Of a stretch of 15,250 nucleotides of DNA, positions 7,738-14,920 are shown piece after piece (position 1 is the stretch's first letter; each line of letters opens with the position of its first letter). The DNA lies in assembly GCA_045613585.1 (NCBI GenBank), contig JAZLBG010000100.1, forward strand, positions 1 through 15,250. Direction: 5' to 3'. The DNA comes from Fimenecus sp045613585. Its GTDB lineage: Bacteria > Bacillota > Clostridia > Oscillospirales > Acutalibacteraceae. The notes below the pieces were generated by a model. That model saw nothing but the letters and a program-made list of their open reading frames with translations, did no database searches and was not told the origin of the DNA. The translations under genes were made by a program, and so were the position numbers.

Positions 7738-8214
7738 TCACTCACTTTTCTCGGCATATTTGTCGATTTCTTCTTGCTTTGCAATTTTGTCTACATATAA
7801 AACACCATCGAGATGGTCAATCTCATGAGAAAAAGCTTTGGCTTTTAATCCGCTTCCCTTATATACACACCAGTTACCATCACGATTTTGAGCTTTAACT
7901 TTAACAGTCATAGGTCGCATAGTATATGCTTGCTTTCCTGGTAAAGAGAGACAACCTTCAATATCACATTGCACACCATCAACTTCAACGATTTCAGGAT
8001 TGATAAGTTCCATTAAACCTTCACCTATATCAATTACCACAACTCGTCTTAAAACACCCACTTGTACTGCTGCAAGGCCAACACCATCAGCAGCATACAT
8101 TGTTTCAGCCATATCATCAAGCAATTCAAAAAGTCTATCATCAAATTTTTCAACTACTCTGCTTTTTTTTCTTAAAATTGCATCTTCTTCTGTTCTTATG
8201 TTTCTTATAGCCAT
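7738..8214 (-). CDS. def: Peptide deformylase
   Basis: This metallo-enzyme removes the formyl group from the N-terminal methionine of nascent proteins at the ribosome exit. The 158-residue protein carries all three family motifs: GVGLAAVQVG (44-53, standing for GxGLAAxQ), EGCLS (86-90, metal ligand Cys88) and HEIDH (130-134, metal ligands His130 and His134 with catalytic Glu131). The length is that of the short form of the enzyme. ATG at 8214 is preceded by AGGAG about 8 bases upstream, which overlaps the priA TAG stop; the gap is 10 bases. It is followed closely by fmt, its functional partner. Confidence 0.97.
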   Translation of the reverse strand: MAIRNIRTEEDAILRKKSRVVEKFDDRLFELLDDMAETMYAADGVGLAAVQVGVLRRVVVIDIGEGLMELINPEIVEVDGVQCDIEGCLSLPGKQAYTMRPMTVKVKAQNRDGNWCVYKGSGLKAKAFSHEIDHLDGVLYVDKIAKQEEIDKYAEKSE

Positions 8215-8224
8215 TTTCCTTCTC

Positions 8225-10675
8225 CTATATTAAACTTTCAGGATTTATATCAACATAAACATTTATATTGTTCTTATTTTTATCAAAATCTTTGAGTAAA
8301 TTACCAATCATTTCACGAAATCTTTTATCATTTCTGCACTTTATGATTATTCTGCTTCTAAACTTACCGCCAACTTTTGAAACTCTTGGTGATACAGGTC
8401 CTAACACAATAATATTAAGGTCAGAATATTTTTCTGTGTGAATTTTTTTAAGTGATTGCATAAATTCATTTGCAGAAGTATTTACAAAATAATCTTTTTC
8501 GCTTGAAAAACCAATTACACAAATATCACAAAATGGTGGATAAACCATTTGTTTGCGCATATTTATTTCAATATCATAAAAAGAGTCATAGTCTTGCTCT
8601 TTTGCAAGACAAATAATCTCACTATCTGAAAAAGCTGTCTGAATATATGCTTTGCCTGGAGATTTTCCACGACCACTTCTACCTACAACCTGAGTAATTA
8701 AATCAAAGGCTCTTTCACCACTTTTATAATCGTCATTATAAAGCATCTGGTCAATACTTAATACACCCACGAGAGTAACATTCTCAAAGTTCAAACCTTT
8801 TGCGACCATTTGAGTACCAACAAGAATATCATATTCCCCTTTTCCAAAACTATTGAAGTTTTCTTCATAAGAGTATCTAGAATTAGTTGTATCTGTATCC
8901 ATTCGTAAAATTCTTGCATCGGGAACTATGAGTTTTAACTCTTCTTCAAGTTTTTGCGTACCTGCACCAACAAATTTCAAAGTATCATTATTACAATTAT
9001 TACATTTTTTTGTAAATGGAACTGAATAACCACAATAATGACACATCAATCTACCATTTTTAATATGATAAGTCATTGAAATACTACAGTTAGGACAAGT
9101 TGCAACAGTACCACATTCCGTGCAAGATACATAAGTATTATATCCGCGTCGGTTAAGTAACAATATGCATTGTTTACCACTATCAATTGTTGATTTAATT
9201 TCATCAGCAAGCTTCTTACTTACATTTTCAAGAACCATATCACTTTGGTAAGTTGTATCGATTGTTTCAACTACAGGAAGCACTGCATTACCATATCTAT
9301 TCTCAAGTTTAAATAATGAATATGTGCCACACTTTGCCTTAGTGTATGTATCAATTGAAGGTGTTGCCGATGACAATAACAATAATCCATTATGGCAACC
9401 AATTCGATAAGAAGCTACTTCACGCGTATGATATCTTGGCGTCATTTCAGATTTATATGTATGTTCTTGTTCTTCATCAATAATAATTAACCCAATCTTA
9501 TCAAATGGAGCAAATACAGCTGAACGAGTACCAACTACAATTTGAGCTTCACCACGCTTAATGCGTTTCCATTCATCAAGGCGTTGACCTAATGATAATG
9601 CACTATGAAGAACCGCTACTTTACTGCCATATCGTTCATAAAAAATAGACAATAATTGTGGTGTAAGAGATATTTCAGGAATCATTACAATAATTCCCTT
9701 ATCACTTTTAAGTGCCTCGTCAATTAATTTAAGATAAACCTGTGTTTTACCACTACCAGTAACACCATAAAGCAATGCACCTTTTGCAGTATCTTCATTA
9801 TAAAGCGATAACAAACCTTCAAAAGCTTTATTTTGTTCCTTAGATAAAGTTATTTCAGCACATTCAGGATTATCAATATCACTATATGGCGAACGATAGA
9901 CTTCACTATCAAAAATTTCAACAATACCTTTGCTTTCAAGCGCAGAAACAACAGCAGAAGTATAACCTGTGAAATAACAGATTTCTTTAACAGAAGCCAT
10001 ACCAACATCCGTTAAAACTTTTATAACTTCTTTCTGCTTAGCGGTAATTTTACCATAATCACTTAAATCATCATTAACATTAATTTTTAAGCGCACCATT
10101 TTTACAGTTGCATCACCTGTTCTGCGTTGTGCATCAACATTTCGCAATAATATCCCTTTTGACACCATTGTATCAAGTATTTCATCAATTTTAGTTAATG
10201 AGCAAGATTTTGATATTGTTTCGCTTTTAACATAAGTATTTTTATCTTTTAAGTAAGCAAAAATAATTTTTTCTTTTTCATCAGTAATTTCACCTATAAA
10301 ATCACTATTAATAGCATACAGAACGCTTACGGACATTGAAAAGCCTAATGGCAAAAACATTTTACATGCTTCAAAATATGTGCAAAAACATCTTTCACGG
10401 ACAAAATTTGCAGTTTTAAGCATTTCGTATGTAAGAAGTGGCTCTTCATCAAGAATACTATCAATTTTTTTAAGTTTTTTTTCACAAGTTTCAACTTTAT
10501 TTATTGCAAAAACAATACCTACTCTTTTTTTTGATGATGTACCAAAAGGTACAAGAACACGCTTTCCAACACTTAATTCCAAACATAATGAATCGGGAAC
10601 AGAGTAATCAAATAACATATCAAAGGAATAAGCTGTATTTTCAACAGCAATCTTTGCAATCGTTAAATCTTTCAT
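8225..10675 (-). CDS. priA: Primosomal protein N' / replication restart helicase PriA
   Basis: PriA is a 3'-to-5' superfamily 2 DNA helicase that recognises stalled forks and reloads the replicative helicase. The 816-residue protein has the N-terminal 3' DNA-end-binding domain (about 1-105, starting AKIAVENTAYSFDMLFDY), a winged-helix region (about 110-270), Walker A GVTGSGKT (304-311) and the Walker B variant DEEQEH (400-405). Next come eight zinc-binding cysteines in pairs (518/521, 527/530, 545/548, 558/561). Helicase motifs V and VI follow (GTQMVAKGLNFENV and QVVGRSGRG), then the C-terminal domain. ATG at 10675 has AAGGGGG 6 bases upstream. A 37-base gap separates it from rpoZ. In B. subtilis, from memory, coaBC lies between rpoZ and priA, and no trace of it is present here. 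Confidence 0.97.
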   Translation of the reverse strand: MKDLTIAKIAVENTAYSFDMLFDYSVPDSLCLELSVGKRVLVPFGTSSKKRVGIVFAINKVETCEKKLKKIDSILDEEPLLTYEMLKTANFVRERCFCTYFEACKMFLPLGFSMSVSVLYAINSDFIGEITDEKEKIIFAYLKDKNTYVKSETISKSCSLTKIDEILDTMVSKGILLRNVDAQRRTGDATVKMVRLKINVNDDLSDYGKITAKQKEVIKVLTDVGMASVKEICYFTGYTSAVVSALESKGIVEIFDSEVYRSPYSDIDNPECAEITLSKEQNKAFEGLLSLYNEDTAKGALLYGVTGSGKTQVYLKLIDEALKSDKGIIVMIPEISLTPQLLSIFYERYGSKVAVLHSALSLGQRLDEWKRIKRGEAQIVVGTRSAVFAPFDKIGLIIIDEEQEHTYKSEMTPRYHTREVASYRIGCHNGLLLLSSATPSIDTYTKAKCGTYSLFKLENRYGNAVLPVVETIDTTYQSDMVLENVSKKLADEIKSTIDSGKQCILLLNRRGYNTYVSCTECGTVATCPNCSISMTYHIKNGRLMCHYCGYSVPFTKKCNNCNNDTLKFVGAGTQKLEEELKLIVPDARILRMDTDTTNSRYSYEENFNSFGKGEYDILVGTQMVAKGLNFENVTLVGVLSIDQMLYNDDYKSGERAFDLITQVVGRSGRGKSPGKAYIQTAFSDSEIICLAKEQDYDSFYDIEINMRKQMVYPPFCDICVIGFSSEKDYFVNTSANEFMQSLKKIHTEKYSDLNIIVLGPVSPRVSKVGGKFRSRIIIKCRNDKRFREMIGNLLKDFDKNKNNINVYVDINPESLI

Positions 10676-10712
10676 AATCTGCCCCCTTTACTTATAGAAT
10701 ATTAAGTTTTAA
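10676..10712. other. rpoZ-priA spacer, one of the two longest gaps
   Basis: This 37-base AT-rich spacer holds the priA ribosome-binding site (AAGGGGG) and little else. A TATAAT-like hexamer overlaps the end of rpoZ just upstream on the minus strand, but I found no convincing -35 box at proper spacing. No terminator hairpin is visible. The coaBC gene found here in Bacillus has left no remnant. Confidence 0.5.
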
Positions 10713-10922
10713 TTATATATTTCTAATTTCTTCAGGCTCTACAACTTCATATTTGCCATTAATAATTTCATCAAGAGCAAGGCTAACAGGTTTTTCTTCA
10801 AGAATTTCACCGTTTTCCTGTGCATCACCAGCAATTTCTCTTGCGCGCTTTGCAACAGCTGTTACAAGAGAATAACGACTTGTTTTGTTTTTGAGTACAT
10901 TTCTTAAATCTGGATTAAACAT
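10713..10922 (-). CDS. rpoZ: DNA-directed RNA polymerase omega subunit
   Basis: Omega is the small RNA polymerase subunit that helps assemble and stabilise the beta-prime subunit. The 69-residue protein shows the conserved core SRYSLVTAVAKRAREI (about 15-30), then a short acidic linker and the ALDEIINGKYEVVEP segment (about 49-63) typical of Firmicutes omega. The length is normal for the phylum. ATG at 10922 has GAGG 8 bases upstream, overlapping the TGA stop of gmk; the gap is 10 bases. Its place directly after gmk is conserved across Bacillus and Clostridia. Confidence 0.95.
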   Translation of the reverse strand: MFNPDLRNVLKNKTSRYSLVTAVAKRAREIAGDAQENGEILEEKPVSLALDEIINGKYEVVEPEEIRNI

Positions 10923-10932
10923 TTTTATTACC

Positions 10933-11499
10933 TCACTTATATAATTTATGTAAAATTTCTAAAACATTTTCAGATGCTTTTTCTAAATCATCATTGACTA
11001 CTAAATAATCATAATCTTTGCTGTGACCAATTTCATTTTGGGCAATTTCAAGACGCTTTTGAATATCTGTTTCCTCTTCAGTACCTCTTGAACGAAGTCT
11101 TTGTTCAAGTTCATCCATTGATGGTGGCATAATAAATATGCCAATTGAATCAGGATAAAGTTTTTTAATATTACTTGCACCTTGAACTTCAATTTTCAAA
11201 ATAACTGTTTTACCTTCACTAAGCCATTTATCAACAGGTGCTTTTGGTGTACCATAAAGATTTTGACCATAGCGAGCAAATTCAAGCACTTCATTATTAT
11301 CAATCATCTTTTCAAATTCTGACACTGAAATAAAATAATAGTCTTTACCATCAACTTCATTTTCACGAATACCACGAGTTGTTAAGGATATTGATTTTTG
11401 AAGTGATGTATCTTTAGCAAGTACAATTTCTAGCACAGTATCTTTACCCACACCTGAGGGACCTGAAAACAACACGAGAACGCCTTTTTTATTCTGCAT
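10933..11499 (-). CDS. gmk: Guanylate kinase
   Basis: Gmk converts GMP and ATP to GDP and ADP, the entry to GTP and dGTP synthesis. The 188-residue protein has the P-loop SGPSGVGKDTV (12-22), the GMP-binding segment with SLTTRGIRENEVDGKDYYF, and the lid region with RLRSRGTEEE. After the P-loop lysine stands Asp20 then Thr21, where E. coli has Ser and Bacillus Gly at the Asp position; Thr is kept. The conserved Pro of the usual TTRxPR is Ile here. ATG at 11499 is chosen because GGAGGG lies 8 bases upstream; the in-frame ATG at 11520 would add a basic MLRRARI extension and is not needed. The start overlaps the remA end by 11 bases, so translation is probably coupled. Confidence 0.96.
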   Translation of the reverse strand: MQNKKGVLVLFSGPSGVGKDTVLEIVLAKDTSLQKSISLTTRGIRENEVDGKDYYFISVSEFEKMIDNNEVLEFARYGQNLYGTPKAPVDKWLSEGKTVILKIEVQGASNIKKLYPDSIGIFIMPPSMDELEQRLRSRGTEEETDIQKRLEIAQNEIGHSKDYDYLVVNDDLEKASENVLEILHKLYK

Positions 11500-11749
11500 A
11501 ATTCGCGCCCTCCTCAACATTTTCTGTACGGCTTAGAATTGTTTCAGCCTTAAGATATGTGGCTATAATATGGTCACTATCCATAATAAGTACAGCATGT
11601 GTTTTTCTGCCCTGAGTAGCATCAATAAGCATATGATTTTCTTTTGCCTGTGCAATTATTCTTTTTACAGGTGCTGAATCTGTTGAAACAACTGCTATAA
11701 CTCTATCAGCATTCACTGCATTACCGAATCCTATATTTATAAGTTTCAT
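11489..11749 (-). CDS. remA: RemA-family DNA-binding regulator (DUF370)
   Basis: In B. subtilis RemA is a ring-forming DNA-binding protein that activates extracellular matrix operons and osmoprotection genes. The 86-residue protein matches the family along its full length, with INIGFGN (4-10), DSAPVKRII (24-32), MLIDATQGRKT (40-50) and VLIMDSDHII (53-62). By alignment from memory, Arg16, Pro27, Arg30 and Arg48 match known important positions, while B. subtilis Arg51 corresponds to Lys49 here and Arg53 to His51. Many Clostridia carry remA in this place without known biofilm operons, so its targets here are unknown. ATG at 11749 has GAGG 6 bases upstream, overlapping the yicC stop; the gap is 8 bases. 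Its 3' end holds the gmk start. Confidence 0.93.
   Translation of the reverse strand: MKLINIGFGNAVNADRVIAVVSTDSAPVKRIIAQAKENHMLIDATQGRKTHAVLIMDSDHIIATYLKAETILSRTENVEEGANYAE
11508..11513 (-). promoter_or_regulatory. Ribosome-binding site of gmk inside remA
   Basis: GGAGGG on the minus strand, 8 bases before the ATG at 11499. It lies within the last codons of remA and selects the internal gmk start over the in-frame ATG at 11520. Confidence 0.75.
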
Positions 11750-11757
11750 TTGCTACC

Positions 11758-12642
11758 TCATTCAATATTCTGTATCTGCTCACGGATTTTTTCAATTTCA
11801 GCCTTAATATCAATTACATTACGCGCAATTGTAACATCCTGTGCCTTTGAACCAATTGTGTTTGCTTCTCTATTCATTTCTTGAACAAGAAAGTCAATTT
11901 TTCTGCCTATTGCTTCATTACTGTCCATAAAGAGACGCAACTGATCAATGTGACTACGAAGTCTAACTGTTTCTTCTGCCACTGCAACTTTATCTGCAAA
12001 AATTGCACATTCAGTAAGAAGACGTTGTTCATCAACCTGAACATCGGATAAAAACTCATTGATTCTTGCAAGAAGTTTATCATTATATTCTTTAACTGTT
12101 TCAGGTGAGCGTTCTTCAATTATTGATACTTTTTTAAGAATTTCATCTGCACGATACAAAACATCAGCCTTAAGTTTTTCACCCTCTGCTTCACGCATTG
12201 AAATAAACTTAGAAATCGCTTCTTCTGTAACAGTCTTAACAGCATTCCATATTTTTTCTTCGTCAGCCTCTTGCTTATGTATTGCAAAAATGTCGTTATT
12301 TCTTGCAAGTGTTGAAATAACTAAATCATCGCGTAGAACTAAATCATTTCTTTCTGCCAATTCATTTAAAGCATTAATATATGAACCTGCAAGAGAATGA
12401 TTCACAAGAATTTCAACTTCGCTATCTTCAAGATTTTCAACAGAAACATAGCACTCAACTTTACCACGTGCAACGAGTGATCCGACAAAATTCTTTAACT
12501 TTTCATCCAAAAATCCATAGTTCCTTGGAACACGGGAATTAAATTCAAAATAACGGTGATTAACACTTCTGAGTTCGACAGTAATACTCATTGAATCAAT
12601 CATCATTTGAGCGCGACCATAACCAGTCATACTTCTAATCAT
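11758..12642 (-). CDS. yicC: YicC/YloC-family endoribonuclease
   Basis: YicC-family proteins are metal-dependent endoribonucleases; E. coli YicC affects small-RNA stability and B. subtilis YloC has RNase activity. The 294-residue protein begins with the family signature MIRSMTGYGRA, has LRSVNHRYFE (25-34) in the N-terminal domain, a long helical middle section (about 120-200), and the DUF1732 C-terminal domain with EMNREANTIGSKAQD (255-269). The length is normal. ATG at 12642 is well supported by GGAGG 8 bases upstream. It stands first in the conserved yicC-remA-gmk-rpoZ series, 16 bases after the small unknown gene. Confidence 0.94.
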   Translation of the reverse strand: MIRSMTGYGRAQMMIDSMSITVELRSVNHRYFEFNSRVPRNYGFLDEKLKNFVGSLVARGKVECYVSVENLEDSEVEILVNHSLAGSYINALNELAERNDLVLRDDLVISTLARNNDIFAIHKQEADEEKIWNAVKTVTEEAISKFISMREAEGEKLKADVLYRADEILKKVSIIEERSPETVKEYNDKLLARINEFLSDVQVDEQRLLTECAIFADKVAVAEETVRLRSHIDQLRLFMDSNEAIGRKIDFLVQEMNREANTIGSKAQDVTIARNVIDIKAEIEKIREQIQNIE

Positions 12643-12658
12643 TTATTTATCCTCCATA

Positions 12659-13030
12659 TTATTTACAGCAGCTACCTTTAAGCAAGGTCGGAATATCACC
12701 ACTATAAACACCATTATTATTTTCAAATCCAAGATATTTAAGCACATCACTGATTTCACTTATACTACAATGTGCCATATAAGCATTTCTGTTAGCACAA
12801 AAATTAAGTGCAGCACGAACAAAACCCTCAATAAGAAGCTTGTCCGAATAATCACATAAAAGCATATGAATGTAACAATTATACCCATTCACGCTCATAA
12901 GACATTTGCCAACAGGATTTTTTTCTTCATCAATTCCTATATAAGCACCATAAATGTTATCGTTAAAGAAAAACTCAGGAAATTCAGTTTTTAATGTGTT
13001 AATATCAGTTATAGGTTTATAAAAAATCAT
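12659..13030 (-). CDS. Small Cys-rich protein of unknown function, possibly GNAT-like
   Basis: I do not recognise this 123-residue protein with certainty. The central and C-terminal parts recall a GNAT acetyltransferase fold: YGAYIGID (27-34) as a strand, NCYIHMLLCD (51-60) as a second strand before a helix (63-79), and YLGFENNNGVYSGDIP (99-114) like the last GNAT motif. The acetyl-CoA pyrophosphate loop (Q/RxxGxG/A) is not clear, so it may be a degenerate or non-catalytic member. It holds seven cysteines (43, 52, 59, 78, 88, 121, 122) and ends in GSCCK. There is no signal peptide or membrane helix. Its ATG shares one base with the rluB stop (TAATG), which argues for translational coupling; only a weak AAAGAG lies upstream. 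Length, codon use and tight packing support a real gene. The function is unknown. Confidence 0.8.
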   Translation of the reverse strand: MIFYKPITDINTLKTEFPEFFFNDNIYGAYIGIDEEKNPVGKCLMSVNGYNCYIHMLLCDYSDKLLIEGFVRAALNFCANRNAYMAHCSISEISDVLKYLGFENNNGVYSGDIPTLLKGSCCK

Positions 13031-13776
13031 TATTTCTGACTCTTTCTATCAAGTGATGCTGCAACTGTAAGTTTATGCACTTCTTCTTCAGTAAGATTTC
13101 GCCAGTCACCTTGTTTAAGCATTCCAAGTTTAACTGAACCAATCTGAGTGCGTTTAAGACGAGCAACTTCAAGACCTAATGCATCACACATTTTTCTAAT
13201 TTGACGATTTCTACCTTCATAAATGATAATTTCAAGGACTACTCTACCCTCTTTTTTTTCAATAACGCGAACTTCAGAAGGCATTGTCATTCTACCATCA
13301 ATCTCAATACCAGTAGTAAGTTTTGTAATCTGTTCTTCATTAATTGAAGGACGAACAGTTACTCTATATGTTTTTGGCACATGTCTTGTTGGATGAGTAA
13401 GTGCATTTGCAAACTCACCATCATCAGTTAAAAGTAACAAACCTTCAGAATCTCTGTCAAGTCTGCCAACTGGATAAACTCTAGTACCAACGTCTTCAAC
13501 AAGTTGTGCAACACATTTTCTGCCCATCTCATCACTTAATGTTGTAATAAAACCACGAGGTTTATGAAGCATAATATATGTGTTCTTTTTACTTTTAACA
13601 AGTTTTTTCCCTGCAACAACAACTGTATCACGCTTTGGGTCAACCTTATCTCCAATAGATGCAGGTCTTCCATTAACTTTAACTTTACCTGCTGCTATTA
13701 ATTCTTCTGCTTTTCTTCGTGAAGCAATACCACATTCAGAAATATATTTCTGAAGTCGGATTTTATTATCTGCCAT
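13030..13776 (-). CDS. rluB: 23S rRNA pseudouridine synthase RluB
   Basis: RluB-type enzymes isomerise a uridine in domain V of 23S rRNA (position 2605 in E. coli). The 248-residue protein has an N-terminal S4 RNA-binding domain (about 4-60, RLQKYISECGIASRRKAEEL). The RsuA/RluB-type catalytic domain follows, with HKPRGF (71-76), VGRLDRDSEGLLLLT (103-117, catalytic Asp107) and the late YEGRNRQIRKMCDALG segment. RluE, RluF and RsuA are close relatives, but among Firmicutes this sequence and context fit RluB (YpuL). ATG at 13776 has AGGTGA about 5 bases upstream. It lies 16 bases after the carboxypeptidase gene and overlaps the next gene by one base. Confidence 0.92.
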   Translation of the reverse strand: MADNKIRLQKYISECGIASRRKAEELIAAGKVKVNGRPASIGDKVDPKRDTVVVAGKKLVKSKKNTYIMLHKPRGFITTLSDEMGRKCVAQLVEDVGTRVYPVGRLDRDSEGLLLLTDDGEFANALTHPTRHVPKTYRVTVRPSINEEQITKLTTGIEIDGRMTMPSEVRVIEKKEGRVVLEIIIYEGRNRQIRKMCDALGLEVARLKRTQIGSVKLGMLKQGDWRNLTEEEVHKLTVAASLDRKSQK

Positions 13777-13792
13777 AATTCACCTAAAACCT

Positions 13793-14872
13793 TTATTTTT
13801 TGCTTAAAATTTCAACAGTTTCAGAAGCGCAAATAGGGACATCATAAATTTTAATATTGTTATGATAAAACTCTATTTCACCTACAACATCACCTTTATA
13901 AACAGGTGCATACTCAAACTGTTTAATGTATATTTTATTAATATATTCAAATTTGTTAACTAATGTAGTGTACTGAGGAATAGTTAACATTTCAACATCT
14001 ACATAACTTTTTGTACCACCAACAACTTTTAATTTAACATTAGTTAAATCTTTCATCAACTCAATTGTATTCACCTTTTCAAAGGCATAATCATACATTC
14101 TTATATGGTCATTCCAATCGTCAGGTGCATTAAGCGTAACTGCAACAAGAGTTTTGCCATCTTTGCATACAGCAGATACCAGACATCTGCCACTTTTTTT
14201 AGTAAAACCCGTTTTAATTCCAAAAGCACCATCATATAAATTCAAAAGTTTATTATGATTTGTAAATACGCGCCTATAAGGTGGATTACCATAGTACACA
14301 ATATCACTTTCATCTTCACAAATACTTCTGAATTCTGGATTTTTAATCGCATATACACCTAACAACGCCATATCAAAAGCAGTAGAATAGTGATTCTCGC
14401 CATCTAGACCTGATGGTGTTTCAAAAGAAGTTGAGTTCATTCCTATTTCTTTTGCTTTATTATTCATTATTTTGACAAAACCAGGTATATTGCCACCTAC
14501 AATATGAGCAACAGCATTCGCTGCATCGTTACCTGACTCTAAAAGCATACCTTTAACCAATGTTTTTAATGAAACATTATCACCATCAACAAGTCCAATT
14601 GAACTTCCTTCAACAGCAATCATATCAGTTGTAACTTTCTGCATTTCATCAACAGCACCATATTCAAGAGCTATAACTGATGACATAATTTTTGTTGTAC
14701 TTGCCATAGGAAGTTGCTCATTCATATTTTTTGAATAAATAACTTCACATGTATCAGCAGAAATTATGACGGCAGATTTGGCTGAAATTTTCAACGGATT
14801 TTCAGCAGATACAAATGTACTTAATGTAAATAACAAAACTAATGCAAGAATTATAGATACTATTTTTTTCAT
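13793..14872 (-). CDS. Secreted D-alanyl-D-alanine carboxypeptidase (peptidase S11, DacB/DacF-like)
   Basis: This low-molecular-weight penicillin-binding protein trims the terminal D-Ala from peptidoglycan stem peptides. The 359-residue protein starts with a signal peptide (MKKIVSIILALVLLF, likely cleavage after VSA at residue 23). It carries the three serine-acyltransferase motifs: STTK (Ser58, Lys61), SGN (113-115) and KTG (220-222). A C-terminal beta-rich PBP5-like domain (about 265-359) completes the family layout; no clear C-terminal anchor helix is seen. The ATG at 14872 has GGTGA 6 bases upstream; the TTG at 14878 is too close to that site. The site lies in the 3' arm of a 13-bp hairpin. 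Neighbouring ytfJ suggests a link with the sporulation cortex, as for Bacillus dacB and dacF, but a vegetative role (dacA-like) cannot be excluded. Confidence 0.93.
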   Translation of the reverse strand: MKKIVSIILALVLLFTLSTFVSAENPLKISAKSAVIISADTCEVIYSKNMNEQLPMASTTKIMSSVIALEYGAVDEMQKVTTDMIAVEGSSIGLVDGDNVSLKTLVKGMLLESGNDAANAVAHIVGGNIPGFVKIMNNKAKEIGMNSTSFETPSGLDGENHYSTAFDMALLGVYAIKNPEFRSICEDESDIVYYGNPPYRRVFTNHNKLLNLYDGAFGIKTGFTKKSGRCLVSAVCKDGKTLVAVTLNAPDDWNDHIRMYDYAFEKVNTIELMKDLTNVKLKVVGGTKSYVDVEMLTIPQYTTLVNKFEYINKIYIKQFEYAPVYKGDVVGEIEFYHNNIKIYDVPICASETVEILSKK

Positions 14873-14876
14873 AATC

Positions 14877-14909
14877 AATCACCAAAACAGTATATGTGTT
14901 TCGGTGATT
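14877..14909 (-). promoter_or_regulatory. RNA hairpin covering the carboxypeptidase ribosome-binding site
   Basis: On the minus strand AAUCACCGAAACA (14909-14897) pairs with UGUUUUGGUGAUU (14889-14877). This gives 13 continuous base pairs with a single G-U pair, and a 7-base loop (14896-14890). The 3' arm contains GGUGA (14883-14879), the likely Shine-Dalgarno sequence of the ATG at 14872, only 4 bases beyond the stem. No T-run follows, so it is not an ordinary intrinsic terminator. It may restrict translation initiation or protect or process the mRNA between ytfJ and the carboxypeptidase gene. A DNA operator role is also possible, as the element is a near-perfect inverted repeat. Confidence 0.6.
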
Positions 14910-14920
14910 AATAAGAATAA

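Noticed and set aside
10690..10735. Possible promoter for priA (TATAAT-like sequence at the end of rpoZ)
   Set aside because: No -35 box at 16-18 bases could be found, and such hexamers are frequent by chance in DNA this rich in A and T.
11500..11520. Gmk start at 11520 with a basic MLRRARI extension
   Set aside because: The GGAGGG site at 11513-11508 would fall inside that extension, and it is well spaced for the ATG at 11499.
12059..12400. A 113-codon open frame on the plus strand inside yicC
   Set aside because: It is fully antisense to a conserved gene. Its Ser/Leu/Ile-rich translation is typical of the complementary strand of AT-rich helical coding sequence.
14877..14909. Intrinsic terminator between ytfJ and the carboxypeptidase gene
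   Set aside because: The stem is strong, but what follows on the minus strand is GATTATG and an A-rich stretch, not a T-run, and the 3' arm carries the next gene's ribosome-binding site.
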